Assembly (NCBI GenBank): GCA_934728255.1
Contig: CAKVEC010000001.1
Span: 1 to 64,000 of the forward strand
Length of the DNA stretch: 64,000 bases
From: an uncultured Bacteroidales bacterium
GTDB taxonomy: Bacteria; Bacteroidota; Bacteroidia; Bacteroidales; Paludibacteraceae
Direction of reading: 5' to 3'
The notes under the pieces are model-generated. The model searched no databases and was not told the origin of the DNA. It saw only the letters and a program-made list of their open reading frames with translations. Shown in pieces: positions 51,073 through 58,950 of the stretch (positions are counted from its first letter, which is position 1; every line of letters begins with the position of its first letter). The position numbers were made by a program, and so were the translations under genes.

Positions 51073-51953
51073 GAAGACTCTTTAAGGTTGCGGAGCATAT
51101 CTTTGCCATAGAGACAACCGCAGAGCAGTTTTCTCTGTTGGGCAACTATACCCCATTTGAGGTGGCAGACGGTGAGCCGCTGTTTGTGCTGCATATGTCC
51201 GATAAAGCATATCGGGAAACCGATGGCTATACCCGTATATTTGTGGATTCGTCGGACGACGATATGCCACGCATCGAGGTGTATGCTACAACGGACAGGT
51301 GGCGGTTCGATGTATCGAAGTGGAAAGGCAGCCCGATATGCCTTCGTCTATGTACGAATGTGCGTTTCTCCGATGCTGTGTTATATGTGGAGGATACCGA
51401 TGTGCGTTTTGCCGTAGATAATGCGGCGATGCTGCTGTTTGCTTTTGCCACAGCGGGGTTACAGACGCTTGAGATGCACGCTTCGGTGATAGTGAAAGAC
51501 GGCTTCGGGCAACTATTCCTCGGGCACTCGGGTACGGGCAAGTCCACCCATGCACGCCTATGGCAGGAGGCGTATCCTGATGCATGGCTGCTCAATGACG
51601 ACAACCCCGTGGTGCGCGTGATGCCCGACGGGGAGGTGCGCGTTTACGGTTCACCGTGGAGCGGCAAGACACCTTGCTACAAGCAGGCTTTTGCGCCTGT
51701 GCGCGGGATAGTCAAACTGTCGCAAGCCCCGCAAAACGAGATGAGCCGCTTGCGCCTGCCCGAGGCATACGCCTATATGCTGTCGTCGTCCAGCGGGCTG
51801 AAGATTGTGCCGACGATGATGGACTCGCTTTATAACACCATTGTGCGGGTGATAAGCACCATCCCTATGTTCGGACTGAAATGTTTACCCAATACTGATG
51901 CTGCCATACTATGCAGAGAGACACTGAATACAACCGATATGACTGCGCAGTAG
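51069..51953 (+). CDS. HprK-like serine-kinase-fold protein
   Basis: 294 residues from the ATG at 51069. The C-terminal half has the P-loop GHSGTGKST (152-160), His162 and LNDDNP (Asp177, Asp178), with RVYGSPWSGK, the pattern of HPr-kinase-like proteins found in RiPP/lasso clusters, where relatives phosphorylate a peptide serine. The N-terminal half is beta-rich and not like HprK. The next gene, a nucleotidyltransferase, overlaps by 43 nt. I see no precursor peptide gene nearby, so the substrate is unknown. Confidence 0.8.
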   Translation: MRRLFKVAEHIFAIETTAEQFSLLGNYTPFEVADGEPLFVLHMSDKAYRETDGYTRIFVDSSDDDMPRIEVYATTDRWRFDVSKWKGSPICLRLCTNVRFSDAVLYVEDTDVRFAVDNAAMLLFAFATAGLQTLEMHASVIVKDGFGQLFLGHSGTGKSTHARLWQEAYPDAWLLNDDNPVVRVMPDGEVRVYGSPWSGKTPCYKQAFAPVRGIVKLSQAPQNEMSRLRLPEAYAYMLSSSSGLKIVPTMMDSLYNTIVRVISTIPMFGLKCLPNTDAAILCRETLNTTDMTAQ

Positions 51954-53095
51954 CCGCCTGTTTGCGTGCAGCGGTGTGGCAAATGCCCTGCGATATAGAT
52001 ACCGGCATCTTGACGGACGGGCGTTTTTGGCAGGCGGCTTACCGCCAGAGTTGCGGGCATCTGCTGTCGGTATGGGCAATCAATAACGGGCTGCCTGTTG
52101 CCGATGCCGCACGACTGAAAGTGCAGGTCTTTTCGATTTATCAGCGCACCGTCCGCCAGAACAGGTTTTTGTCGGATTTGGTTACGCTGCTGCGCCGCAA
52201 CGGCATAGAGACGGTACTGCTCAAGGGGTACGGGTTGTCGCTGCTCTATCCCGATCCGGGAATGCGGGAGTATGGTGATATTGACCTGTATGTCGGTGAA
52301 GAAAACTACGACAGGACGGTTGCGCTTGTCCGCCGGACCTATCCGCAGGCGTACTGGTTCTCGGAGGAGCATGTCAGTCATCATTTTCTGATGCAGTTGG
52401 ACGAGAACTGCGACTTAGTGGCGGAGTTTCACAATATGGCAATGGATTTGCCGGGAATGAAAAAGGCGGAGCAGGCGTTTACGGCGTTTACCCGCCGCGA
52501 ACTACCGTCAGTACGGGTTATCTCTCTGAATGATACTGATATAGCCATACCTTCCGTGCGCTTTAATGCCGTGTATGTCTTTATTCATGCGTGGCATCAT
52601 TTTGCAGGCAGCGGGGTAGGGTTGCGCCAGTTGGCGGACTGGATGCTGTGTCTGCACGAGTTGGCGCAGACACTTCCTGCTGAAGAAAGGCAGGTTTATG
52701 CACACGATTTGGAATGCCTGTTGCGGCGGATGTCGATGCTCGAAATTTGGCAAACTTTCGGTTGTGTGCTGGTGTGTCGTCTCGGTTTGCCGAAGGAGGA
52801 GTTCCCGCTCTATAACGCTTCGTTGGAGCGGCGTGGGGAGCGGCTGTACAGGCAACTCCTGCACGACGGACACGGCTATCGTCTGGCGAACAAAGAAAAA
52901 GGGGCTACTATCCATTCGTTCCCGTTCCGGCGCCCGGAAAAGAACCGCATAGCGCAGGTGCTGTTCACCTTGGTGCGCATACCTTACGACACGTTCCAGT
53001 TGGCAAAGATATTCCCGCGTTTGGCAATACGGCAGTTCTTCGGCAAACTCCGTCTGGGTTTCCGCAGGGTACTGAAAAAGACCGCTTCTGCATAG
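51911..53095 (+). CDS. Nucleotidyltransferase-family protein (PF14907-like)
   Basis: 394 residues starting MQRDTEYNRYDC, overlapping the HprK-like gene by 43 nt. GIETVLLKGYGLSLLYPDPGMREYGDIDLYV (residues near 95-125) is the G-x-GDxDLx pattern of the uncharacterised nucleotidyltransferase family PF14907, which co-occurs with HprK-like kinases and PqqD-like proteins in peptide-modification loci. Later sequence (FIHAWHHFAGSGVGLRQLADW) is typical of that family. The stop lies inside the terminator hairpin. Confidence 0.8.
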   Translation: MQRDTEYNRYDCAVAACLRAAVWQMPCDIDTGILTDGRFWQAAYRQSCGHLLSVWAINNGLPVADAARLKVQVFSIYQRTVRQNRFLSDLVTLLRRNGIETVLLKGYGLSLLYPDPGMREYGDIDLYVGEENYDRTVALVRRTYPQAYWFSEEHVSHHFLMQLDENCDLVAEFHNMAMDLPGMKKAEQAFTAFTRRELPSVRVISLNDTDIAIPSVRFNAVYVFIHAWHHFAGSGVGLRQLADWMLCLHELAQTLPAEERQVYAHDLECLLRRMSMLEIWQTFGCVLVCRLGLPKEEFPLYNASLERRGERLYRQLLHDGHGYRLANKEKGATIHSFPFRRPEKNRIAQVLFTLVRIPYDTFQLAKIFPRLAIRQFFGKLRLGFRRVLKKTASA

Positions 53096-53110
53096 AGGCG
53101 GTCTTTTCTT
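53077..53110 (+). terminator. Terminator of the regulator operon
   Basis: AAAGACCGC (53077-53085) and GCGGTCTTT (53097-53105) form a 9-bp stem containing the nucleotidyltransferase stop codon in the loop; T-rich sequence follows. Confidence 0.85.
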
Positions 53111-53155
53111 TTGGGGGCTTCACGTCCCCGCTTGCGGTGGCGTAGGAGCAATAAC

Positions 53156-54262
53156 CTATTCGGGAAACTCCATCAGATAGGCTTTGATAAACCCGTCGAT
53201 GTCGCCGTCCATCACAGCGTTCACATTCGATGTCTGATAGTTGGTGCGATGGTCTTTTACGCGGCGGTCGTCGAATACGTATGAGCGTATCTGGCTTCCC
53301 CATTCGATTTTCTTTTTGCCCGCTTCCACTTTTGCTGCGGCTTGGCGGCGTTTCTCCAATTCCAGTTCGTACAACTGGCTGCGCAGGTGGCGCAAAGCGT
53401 TCTCGCGGTTCTTGGGTTGGTCGCGCGTCTCGGTGTTCTCAATCACTATCTCGTCGGGCTGGTTGGTAAGCGGGTTGATGAACTTATAGTGCAGGCGCAC
53501 ACCCGATTCCACCTTGTTCACGTTCTGTCCGCCCGCACCCGACGAACGGAATGTATCCCAACTGATACCCGCAGGGTCCACATTGATTTCGATAGAATCG
53601 TCAATCAGCGGCACCACAAACACCGATGCAAACGAGGTCATACGTTTGCCCTGTGCATTGTACGGACTGACACGCACCAGACGGTGTACCCCGTTCTCGC
53701 TCTTGAGGTAGCCGTAAGCCATATCACCCTCTACATTGAATGTAACGGTCTTGATACCCGCCTCATCGCCTTCCTGCAGGTTGGTAATCGTTACTTTATA
53801 GTTGTGCTTTTCGCAATACCGCTGGTACATACGCATCAACTGCTCTGCCCAGTCCTGTGCCTCTGTGCCGCCGGCACCGGCAACAATCTTCAGTACGGCA
53901 GGCATTTGGTCTTCTTCGTGCGAAAGCATATTCTTCATCTCGAGGTCTTCCACTTCCTGCACAGCGTGGGCATAAGCGGTGTCCACCTCCTCTTCGGTAA
54001 CGAGTTCCTCTTTGTAATACTCAAATGCCAGTTGCAACTCTTCTACCGCACTGCGCACACCTTCGTAACCCTCAATCCAACTCTTGATGCTTTTCACCTT
54101 GCGCATTTGGGCCTCGGCAGCCTTCGCATCGTCCCAAAAACCGGGGGCTTGGGTGTGCAGTTCCTCTTCTTCCAACTGAATACGTTTCTCGTCAATGGCG
54201 AGATACTGTTTCAGTTTATCTGCCCTGCTCTGAACGTCCTTTAATTGCTCTATCGTTATCAT
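53156..54262 (-). CDS. prfB: Peptide chain release factor 2, in one frame
   Basis: 368 residues from the ATG at 54262. GGQ motif GAGGQNVNKVESGVRLHY and the stop-codon reading region SPYNAQGKRMTSFASV are present (SPY where E. coli RF2 has SPF). RADKLKQYLAIDEKRIQLEEEE aligns with the E. coli stretch that contains the programmed +1 frameshift, but no in-frame stop exists here, so autoregulation by frameshifting is absent. It reads UGA and UAA. A promoter lies at 54314-54321. Confidence 0.96.
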   Translation of the reverse strand: MITIEQLKDVQSRADKLKQYLAIDEKRIQLEEEELHTQAPGFWDDAKAAEAQMRKVKSIKSWIEGYEGVRSAVEELQLAFEYYKEELVTEEEVDTAYAHAVQEVEDLEMKNMLSHEEDQMPAVLKIVAGAGGTEAQDWAEQLMRMYQRYCEKHNYKVTITNLQEGDEAGIKTVTFNVEGDMAYGYLKSENGVHRLVRVSPYNAQGKRMTSFASVFVVPLIDDSIEINVDPAGISWDTFRSSGAGGQNVNKVESGVRLHYKFINPLTNQPDEIVIENTETRDQPKNRENALRHLRSQLYELELEKRRQAAAKVEAGKKKIEWGSQIRSYVFDDRRVKDHRTNYQTSNVNAVMDGDIDGFIKAYLMEFPE

Positions 54263-54313
54263 TGTCAAACTATTTATCTGAATGTGTGTGCCTTACTGCA
54301 CGTAAAAATCGTG

Positions 54314-54321
54314 CAAAGGTA
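54314..54321 (-). promoter_or_regulatory. prfB -7 box
   Basis: TACCTTTG on the minus strand; no convincing TTTG at the usual distance. It overlaps the divergent DUF349 promoter region. Confidence 0.5.
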
Positions 54322-54329
54322 CACTTTTT

Positions 54330-54361
54330 TTTGCACATATAAAAATTTTGTTGTACTTTTG
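54330..54361 (+). promoter_or_regulatory. DUF349-ftsE promoter
   Basis: TTTG (54330-54333) and TACTTTTG (54354-54361), 20 nt apart. It predicts a leader of about 287 nt. Confidence 0.65.
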
Positions 54362-54654
54362 TCGCGTAAACATAAGGGGTGTTCTATAAATTGCTTTTGC
54401 GGTGATTTTTGATTTTTTTGTTTGATAGATGTTTGGCTTGAATGAAGGAGCAATGCGGGCATTGTGACTGAACGAAAGGCAAACAGATACAAACTGAAAA
54501 CAAAAAGCAACCAAAAAGTGCATTAAGACCTCTGAATGTACAACTTGTAAAACGGGGAATTTATAGAATACCCCTTAAAAACTTGCCGCACAAGGCATTC
54601 TAACTCTGCCGTTTAGGCACCAACGTACCGCGCCGAAAGGCGTACTATGCTTTT
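54362..54654 (+). other. Long structured 5' leader of the DUF349 gene
   Basis: The predicted transcript leader is about 287 nt with no open frame. It contains GGGGAATTTATAGAATACCCC (hairpin) and, ending 9 nt before the ATG, GTACCG-CGCC-GAAA-GGCG-TAC, a stem capped by a GNRA loop. This may be a cis-acting RNA. Confidence 0.4.
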
Positions 54655-56223
54655 ATGGAAAACGAACAACTGACAGCAACCGAGCAGCCGCAAGTAGAGA
54701 CTGCACAGGAAGAGAAACAGACGGAGACCGCACAGCAGACTCCGCAAGAAACCAAACAACAACTCGTAGCCGAACTTAAGACTCTGCTGGAGCAGAACGT
54801 GTCGGAAGTGAAAGACCGCGTGGAGATGCTCAAGACACAGTTCTATCGCGAGTATCATCAGGAATTGGAAGCCGCCAAGAAGGCTGCCGAAGAGGCTGCT
54901 TCCGCTGCGGGGGAAACACTCGAGATGTGGCAACCGGCTGTAGATGAGGCGGAATTGCAATTCCGCGAGTTGCTCAACCAGTATAAGCAGAAAAAAGCCG
55001 AGGCGACTGCCAAAGCAGAAGCGGAGATGCAGCAGAACCTGCTGCGCAAGCAGAATATCCTTGAGCAGATGAAAGCCATGGCGCAAGCCGAGACGGCTGA
55101 CGTGGCAGACAACGTAAAGAAAATGCGCGACCTGCGTGCGGAATGGAAAAACATAGGTGCCGTACCCCCGCAAAATGTGCAGGAGTTAAGCAAACTCTAC
55201 CAGCAGTATCAAGAGCAATTCTATGATTTGGTCAAGATCAACATCGAGTTGCGCGACCTTGATTTCAAGAAGAACCTTGAGGCGAAGACGCTCCTTTGCG
55301 AGGCTGCCGAGAAACTGCAGGAAAACCCGAATATCGTTGAGGCAAGCCGTGCTTTGCAGCAACTCCATGAGGAGTGGGCAGAGATTGGCCCCGTAGCCCG
55401 CGAACTGCGCGAAGATCTTTGGAGCCGCTTCAAAGAGGCGTCTACTGTTATTAACAAAAAACATCAGGCGTATTTCGACGAACTCCACGCCAAAGAGGCG
55501 GAGAACCTCGAGAAGAAACAGGCACTCATTGCACGCCTGCACGAGATAGACTACTCGACTTTCAAAAGCAACCGCCAATGGGAGGAGGCTACAGAGAAAA
55601 TACAATCCATCCAAAACGAGTGGCGCACTATCGGTTTTGCACCCAAAAAGCAGAACCAAACTATCTACGAGGAGTATCGAGCCCTCTGCGATGCGTTCTT
55701 TAAAGCCAAAACCGCTTTCTACAAGGATTTGCGCGAGGGGTTGAACGAGAACCTCCGCAAGAAACGCGAACTCATCGAGAAAGCCGAGCAACTCAAGACC
55801 AGCACCGACTGGAAAACCACTACCGACGCACTGATTGCGCTACAGAACGAGTGGAAGAAAGTCGGTCCCGTGGCACGCAAGTACTCCGACGAACTATGGA
55901 AGAAATTCTCCGACACATGCGACGAGTTCTTCAATGCCAAACGCGAAGCCAACAAGGGCGCACGCGAGGCATATGAGCAGAAAAAAGCAGCGGCTAAGGC
56001 GCAGTTTACCAAGCGTGTGGAGAGCCTGACCGACCGTCAGAAACTGACACGTATGTATGCTAATCTCCAACAGGAAATCAAAACTGCTGAGAACAACATC
56101 CTCTTCTTTACCGGCAAAACCAAGACTGCCAACAAACTGGTGGACGATATGCAGAAAAAGATTGATACCCTCAAATCGCAACTCAAAGAGTTGGAGGAGA
56201 AAATCAATAAGATGGAGGACTAA
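54655..56223 (+). CDS. DUF349-repeat coiled-coil protein
   Basis: 522 residues. After an acidic Q/E-rich N-terminus, about five DUF349 repeats follow, each with a pattern like LRAEWKNIGAVPPQ, LHEEWAEIGPVARE, IQNEWRTIGFAPKK, LQNEWKKVGPVARK. The protein ends in a coiled coil (LKSQLKELEEKINKMED). It is soluble and highly helical. The DUF349 family is of uncertain function; proposals include an RNA or ribosome link. It is directly upstream of ftsE (6 nt). Confidence 0.85.
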   Translation: MENEQLTATEQPQVETAQEEKQTETAQQTPQETKQQLVAELKTLLEQNVSEVKDRVEMLKTQFYREYHQELEAAKKAAEEAASAAGETLEMWQPAVDEAELQFRELLNQYKQKKAEATAKAEAEMQQNLLRKQNILEQMKAMAQAETADVADNVKKMRDLRAEWKNIGAVPPQNVQELSKLYQQYQEQFYDLVKINIELRDLDFKKNLEAKTLLCEAAEKLQENPNIVEASRALQQLHEEWAEIGPVARELREDLWSRFKEASTVINKKHQAYFDELHAKEAENLEKKQALIARLHEIDYSTFKSNRQWEEATEKIQSIQNEWRTIGFAPKKQNQTIYEEYRALCDAFFKAKTAFYKDLREGLNENLRKKRELIEKAEQLKTSTDWKTTTDALIALQNEWKKVGPVARKYSDELWKKFSDTCDEFFNAKREANKGAREAYEQKKAAAKAQFTKRVESLTDRQKLTRMYANLQQEIKTAENNILFFTGKTKTANKLVDDMQKKIDTLKSQLKELEEKINKMED

Positions 56224-56229
56224 TCCCGA

Positions 56230-56898
56230 ATGGCAGCCGAACTGATTAAATATCAAAATGTGGAGATACATCAGGCGGAGCAGATTGTGCTGACCGGTGT
56301 CAATCTTACCGTGCAGGCGGGTGAGTTCATCTACCTGCTCGGCAAGGTCGGAAGCGGCAAGTCCAGCCTGATGAAAACTATCTACGGTGCTTTGCCTGTG
56401 GCGGCAGGTTCTGCCGAGGTGCTCGGGCAGGATATGCACAAGATTCGCCGCCGCCAACTGCCTTATCTCCGCCGCCGTCTCGGTATTGTATTCCAGGACT
56501 ATAAGTTGCTCACCGACAGGAGTGTGGAGGATAATCTCCTCTTCGTACTGAAAGCCACAGGCTGGAAAGACAAGACGCTTATGCGCAACCATGTACAGGA
56601 GGTATTGGAGCAGGTGGGGATGGAGAAAAAAGCCTACAAACGCCCGCACCAGTTGTCGGGCGGCGAGCAGCAGCGTGTCGTCATCGCCCGTGCTTTGCTC
56701 AATACGCCCGAGATCATCCTGGCAGACGAACCCACAGGCAACCTCGACCCCGAGACAGGCAACGAGATTATGGAACTGCTCCATAGTATCAGTGGGGCGG
56801 GCATCACCGTCCTTGTCTCCACCCACAACACTCTCTGGCCGGAGCGTTATCCCGGTCGCCGCTGGGAGTTCCGCGACGGACACATTACCGAGTTGTAA
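56230..56898 (+). CDS. ftsE: Cell-division ATP-binding protein FtsE
   Basis: 222 residues. Walker A GKVGSGKSS (38-46), Q-loop FQDYKLL, signature LSGGEQQR, Walker B IILADEPTGNLD and H-loop STHN are present. FtsE works with FtsX at the divisome to control peptidoglycan hydrolases, but no ftsX is next to it; the following gene is crcB. A repeat element starts right at its stop. Confidence 0.92.
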   Translation: MAAELIKYQNVEIHQAEQIVLTGVNLTVQAGEFIYLLGKVGSGKSSLMKTIYGALPVAAGSAEVLGQDMHKIRRRQLPYLRRRLGIVFQDYKLLTDRSVEDNLLFVLKATGWKDKTLMRNHVQEVLEQVGMEKKAYKRPHQLSGGEQQRVVIARALLNTPEIILADEPTGNLDPETGNEIMELLHSISGAGITVLVSTHNTLWPERYPGRRWEFRDGHITEL

Positions 56899-57036
56899 AA
56901 AGTGTACGATTATTAAGATTTCATTGAGCATTGTGTATCATACATCGCCCATTGAAAAGTAAGGTGGATGGTTATAGGATAGTTATAGGATAGTAGGTGC
57001 TTGCCACTCTCTCAAAAATGTACGATTATTAAGATT
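56897..57036. repeat. Direct-repeat-bracketed spacer element, copy 2, with 11-nt array
   Basis: GTACGATTATTAAGATT occurs at 56904-56920 and 57020-57036 (116 nt apart). Between them: GAAAAGTAAGGTGGATG (56954-56970) and two GTTATAGGATA units (56971-56992). The first repeat begins right after the ftsE stop, as in copy 1 at 44813. No fluoride-riboswitch-like sequence is visible before crcB. Confidence 0.8.
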
Positions 57037-57062
57037 CCCATCCGAAAACTGACAACCAATAA

Positions 57063-57431
57063 ATGTTCCAAAATCTTATCTTTGTGATGTTGGGCGGGGC
57101 TGTAGGAGCAGCCCTGCGCTATTTGGTAGGGGTGTTTTGTGCGCAATGGAATACCACTATGCCCATAGCGACATTGATAGTGAATTGCTTGGGCTGTCTG
57201 TTGCTGGGTATTTTGGTGGGCTTGGGTGAGCGATATACTCGTTTCGGTGATTCCACGGCATATATGATGCTATCGGTCGGTATTTGTGGTGCTTTTACCA
57301 CCTTTTCCACGTTTTCTGCCGACACCATCCGCCTGATGGACACCGGGCATTTCCTCCTTGCGCTGACATATCTGCTTGCCACCATCCTTCTCGGCTTTCT
57401 CCTCTTTTTCTTCGGTAGAAAAATCGCCTAA
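57063..57431 (+). CDS. crcB: Fluoride channel CrcB/Fluc
   Basis: 122 residues with four membrane helices. LGGAVGAALRYLVG, NCLGCLLLGIL and VGICGAFTTFSTFSAD are the Fluc signatures, including the TTFSTF pore region. It exports fluoride as a dimer. It is a single-copy gene here. Confidence 0.94.
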   Translation: MFQNLIFVMLGGAVGAALRYLVGVFCAQWNTTMPIATLIVNCLGCLLLGILVGLGERYTRFGDSTAYMMLSVGICGAFTTFSTFSADTIRLMDTGHFLLALTYLLATILLGFLLFFFGRKIA

Positions 57432-57442
57432 TTGCCATAGAA

Positions 57443-57475
57443 ATTAACGGATAATTATACGATAATTAACGTTCC
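57443..57475. repeat. 11-nt array, TTAACG type (3 units)
   Basis: ATTAACGGATA, ATTATACGATA and ATTAACGTTCC run in exact 11-nt register in the crcB-rsgA spacer, ending 11 nt before the rsgA ATG. Confidence 0.65.
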
Positions 57476-57486
57476 AAACAATTCCA

Positions 57487-58515
57487 ATGCAAGGACTAAT
57501 CATCAAATCTACAGGTAGCAGTTACCTCGTTTATTTCCCCGATGGCACTCAAGCCGAGTGCCATATCAAAGGTAATTTCCGTATCCGTGGTATACGTTCC
57601 ACCAATCCTGTAGCGGTAGGCGACCATGTGGAGGTCTCCACTCTGCCAGACGGCACCAACTGGATAACCGATGTCTGCGACCGTCGCAACTATATCATTC
57701 GCCGTTCCACCAACCTCAGCAAGGAATCGCATATCCTTGCCGCTAACATCGACCAGGTGGTCCTCCTTGTCACGGTCAACCACCCCGCTACCTCCACTAC
57801 CTTTATCGACCGTTTTCTCGCTACCTGCGAGGCGTATCGTGTACCCGCCGTCCTGTTGTTCAATAAGATTGATCTCCTCAATGCCAACGAACTGCAGACT
57901 TTGTCGGATCTCCGTGCCCTCTATGAGTCGCTCGGTTATCCCACCTATGCCCTATCTGCCAAGACCGTCAGCCCGGACGAGGTTGAGCAACTCAAGCAGT
58001 CGCTCCTCTATGGCAAAGTTACGCTCCTCAGTGGCAACTCGGGTGTGGGTAAATCGACGCTCCTTAATGCTATATTCGGGCGAGAACTCGCCCGAACGGG
58101 TGCTATCTCCAATGCCCACAACAAAGGCACTCACACCACCACCTTCTCCGAGATGTACCCCCTGCCGCAATGCACAATGCACAATGCACAATGCACAATG
58201 CCCGAAGGAATAAATAATACAACATCCAATCTTATATCCCCCTCCTTGAGGGGGGCGGGGAAGTCTGCCGGTTGGCTCATCGACACTCCCGGTATCAAAG
58301 GCTTCGGTACCATCGATATGCAGAAAGAGGAAATCGGGCATTATTTCCGCGAGATATTCCGTATCAGTGCCGGCTGTCGCTATTCCAACTGCACCCATAC
58401 CGGCGAACCGGGTTGCGCCGTCTATCAAGCCGCTCTCGACGGTACCATCGCCCCCTCACGCTTCGAGTCCTATCTCTCTCTCCTCGGCGACTGCACCGAA
58501 AACAAATACCGCTAA
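57487..58515 (+). CDS. rsgA: Ribosome small-subunit GTPase RsgA with an in-frame insertion
   Basis: 342 residues. N-terminal OB fold; circularly permuted GTPase with G4 LFNKIDLL, G5 YALSAK, P-loop GNSGVGKSTLL and G3 IDTPG; C-terminal zinc site CRYSNCTHTGEPGC. Between the T-rich G2 (GTHTTTFSEMYPLP) and G3 lies about 33 extra residues (228-261), containing QCTMHNAQCTM, absent from ordinary RsgA and encoded by a 7-nt array and a G/C palindrome. The insertion keeps the frame. RsgA checks the decoding centre during 30S maturation; whether the insert changes activity is not known. Confidence 0.92.
   Translation: MQGLIIKSTGSSYLVYFPDGTQAECHIKGNFRIRGIRSTNPVAVGDHVEVSTLPDGTNWITDVCDRRNYIIRRSTNLSKESHILAANIDQVVLLVTVNHPATSTTFIDRFLATCEAYRVPAVLLFNKIDLLNANELQTLSDLRALYESLGYPTYALSAKTVSPDEVEQLKQSLLYGKVTLLSGNSGVGKSTLLNAIFGRELARTGAISNAHNKGTHTTTFSEMYPLPQCTMHNAQCTMPEGINNTTSNLISPSLRGAGKSAGWLIDTPGIKGFGTIDMQKEEIGHYFREIFRISAGCRYSNCTHTGEPGCAVYQAALDGTIAPSRFESYLSLLGDCTENKYR
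58167..58260. repeat. 7-nt array and palindrome inside rsgA
   Basis: CACAATG-type units in 7-nt register (58169-58201) and, further on, CCCCCTC (58238-58244) with GAGGGGG (58248-58254). The same 7-nt word occurs inside the AmpG-like gene and, in part, right after the rsgA stop. Confidence 0.75.
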
Positions 58516-58783
58516 CCGCTGCACAATGCGTAATGTGCAATTTTTTTTGTAAAATAAATTAGGAAAAGCAATATACAACATTTTTATCCGGATTTGGCTG
58601 TTCGTTCAAAATAATGCGCTCAAAATAAATCAATTATATCCCCCGTATGCTTAATGTCCCTAATGGAAAAATACATAACATAGCAATTAAATATACCCTA
58701 TATTTCCACTAATATGATTAAAAATGCAGTTTTCTTTCGTATTTGAACAAACGTTCAGAGAAAAAGCACTACCTTTGCATCGA

Positions 58784-58908
58784 ATTTAGCTTAACAATTG
58801 GATTTGGCTTGACTTTCGGGCTGTTTAATTGTTGTTATTTCTAACGACGCTAAACATCCTATAGTCAAAAAAGTAAGGCACAGCCGCGACGGTTCTGCCT
58901 TATTTTTT
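58784..58908 (+). ncRNA. Candidate small RNA between rsgA and fbp
   Basis: A TACCTTTG box (58770-58777) follows TGAAC-AAAC-GTTCA, and a strong terminator ends at 58908. The 125 nt between have no open frame or start codon. TTTG lies 24 nt from the -7 box rather than 20. If transcribed, this is an independent RNA of about 125 nt. The spacer 58516-58783 holds only A+T-rich sequence and the promoter region. Confidence 0.45.
58868..58908. terminator. Strong bidirectional terminator
   Basis: TAAGGCA...TGCCTTA stem (58870-58900) with inner AGCC/GGTT pairs, T8 on the plus strand and T6 on the minus strand. It can end both the candidate sRNA and fbp. Confidence 0.85.
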
Positions 58909-58950
58909 TTGTTACAATTTACAAATTTACAAATTTACAAATTATTCGTC

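Noticed and set aside
53342..54244. 300-codon open frame on the plus strand opposite prfB
   Set aside because: It is antisense to a fully conserved RF2 gene, and its translation is cysteine/histidine-scattered with no recognisable domain.
54250..54262. In-frame UGA frameshift site in prfB
   Set aside because: The sequence was read codon by codon through the region and no stop is present.
56899..57062. Fluoride riboswitch before crcB
   Set aside because: The spacer is fully occupied by the direct-repeat element and does not show the conserved crcB-motif bases.
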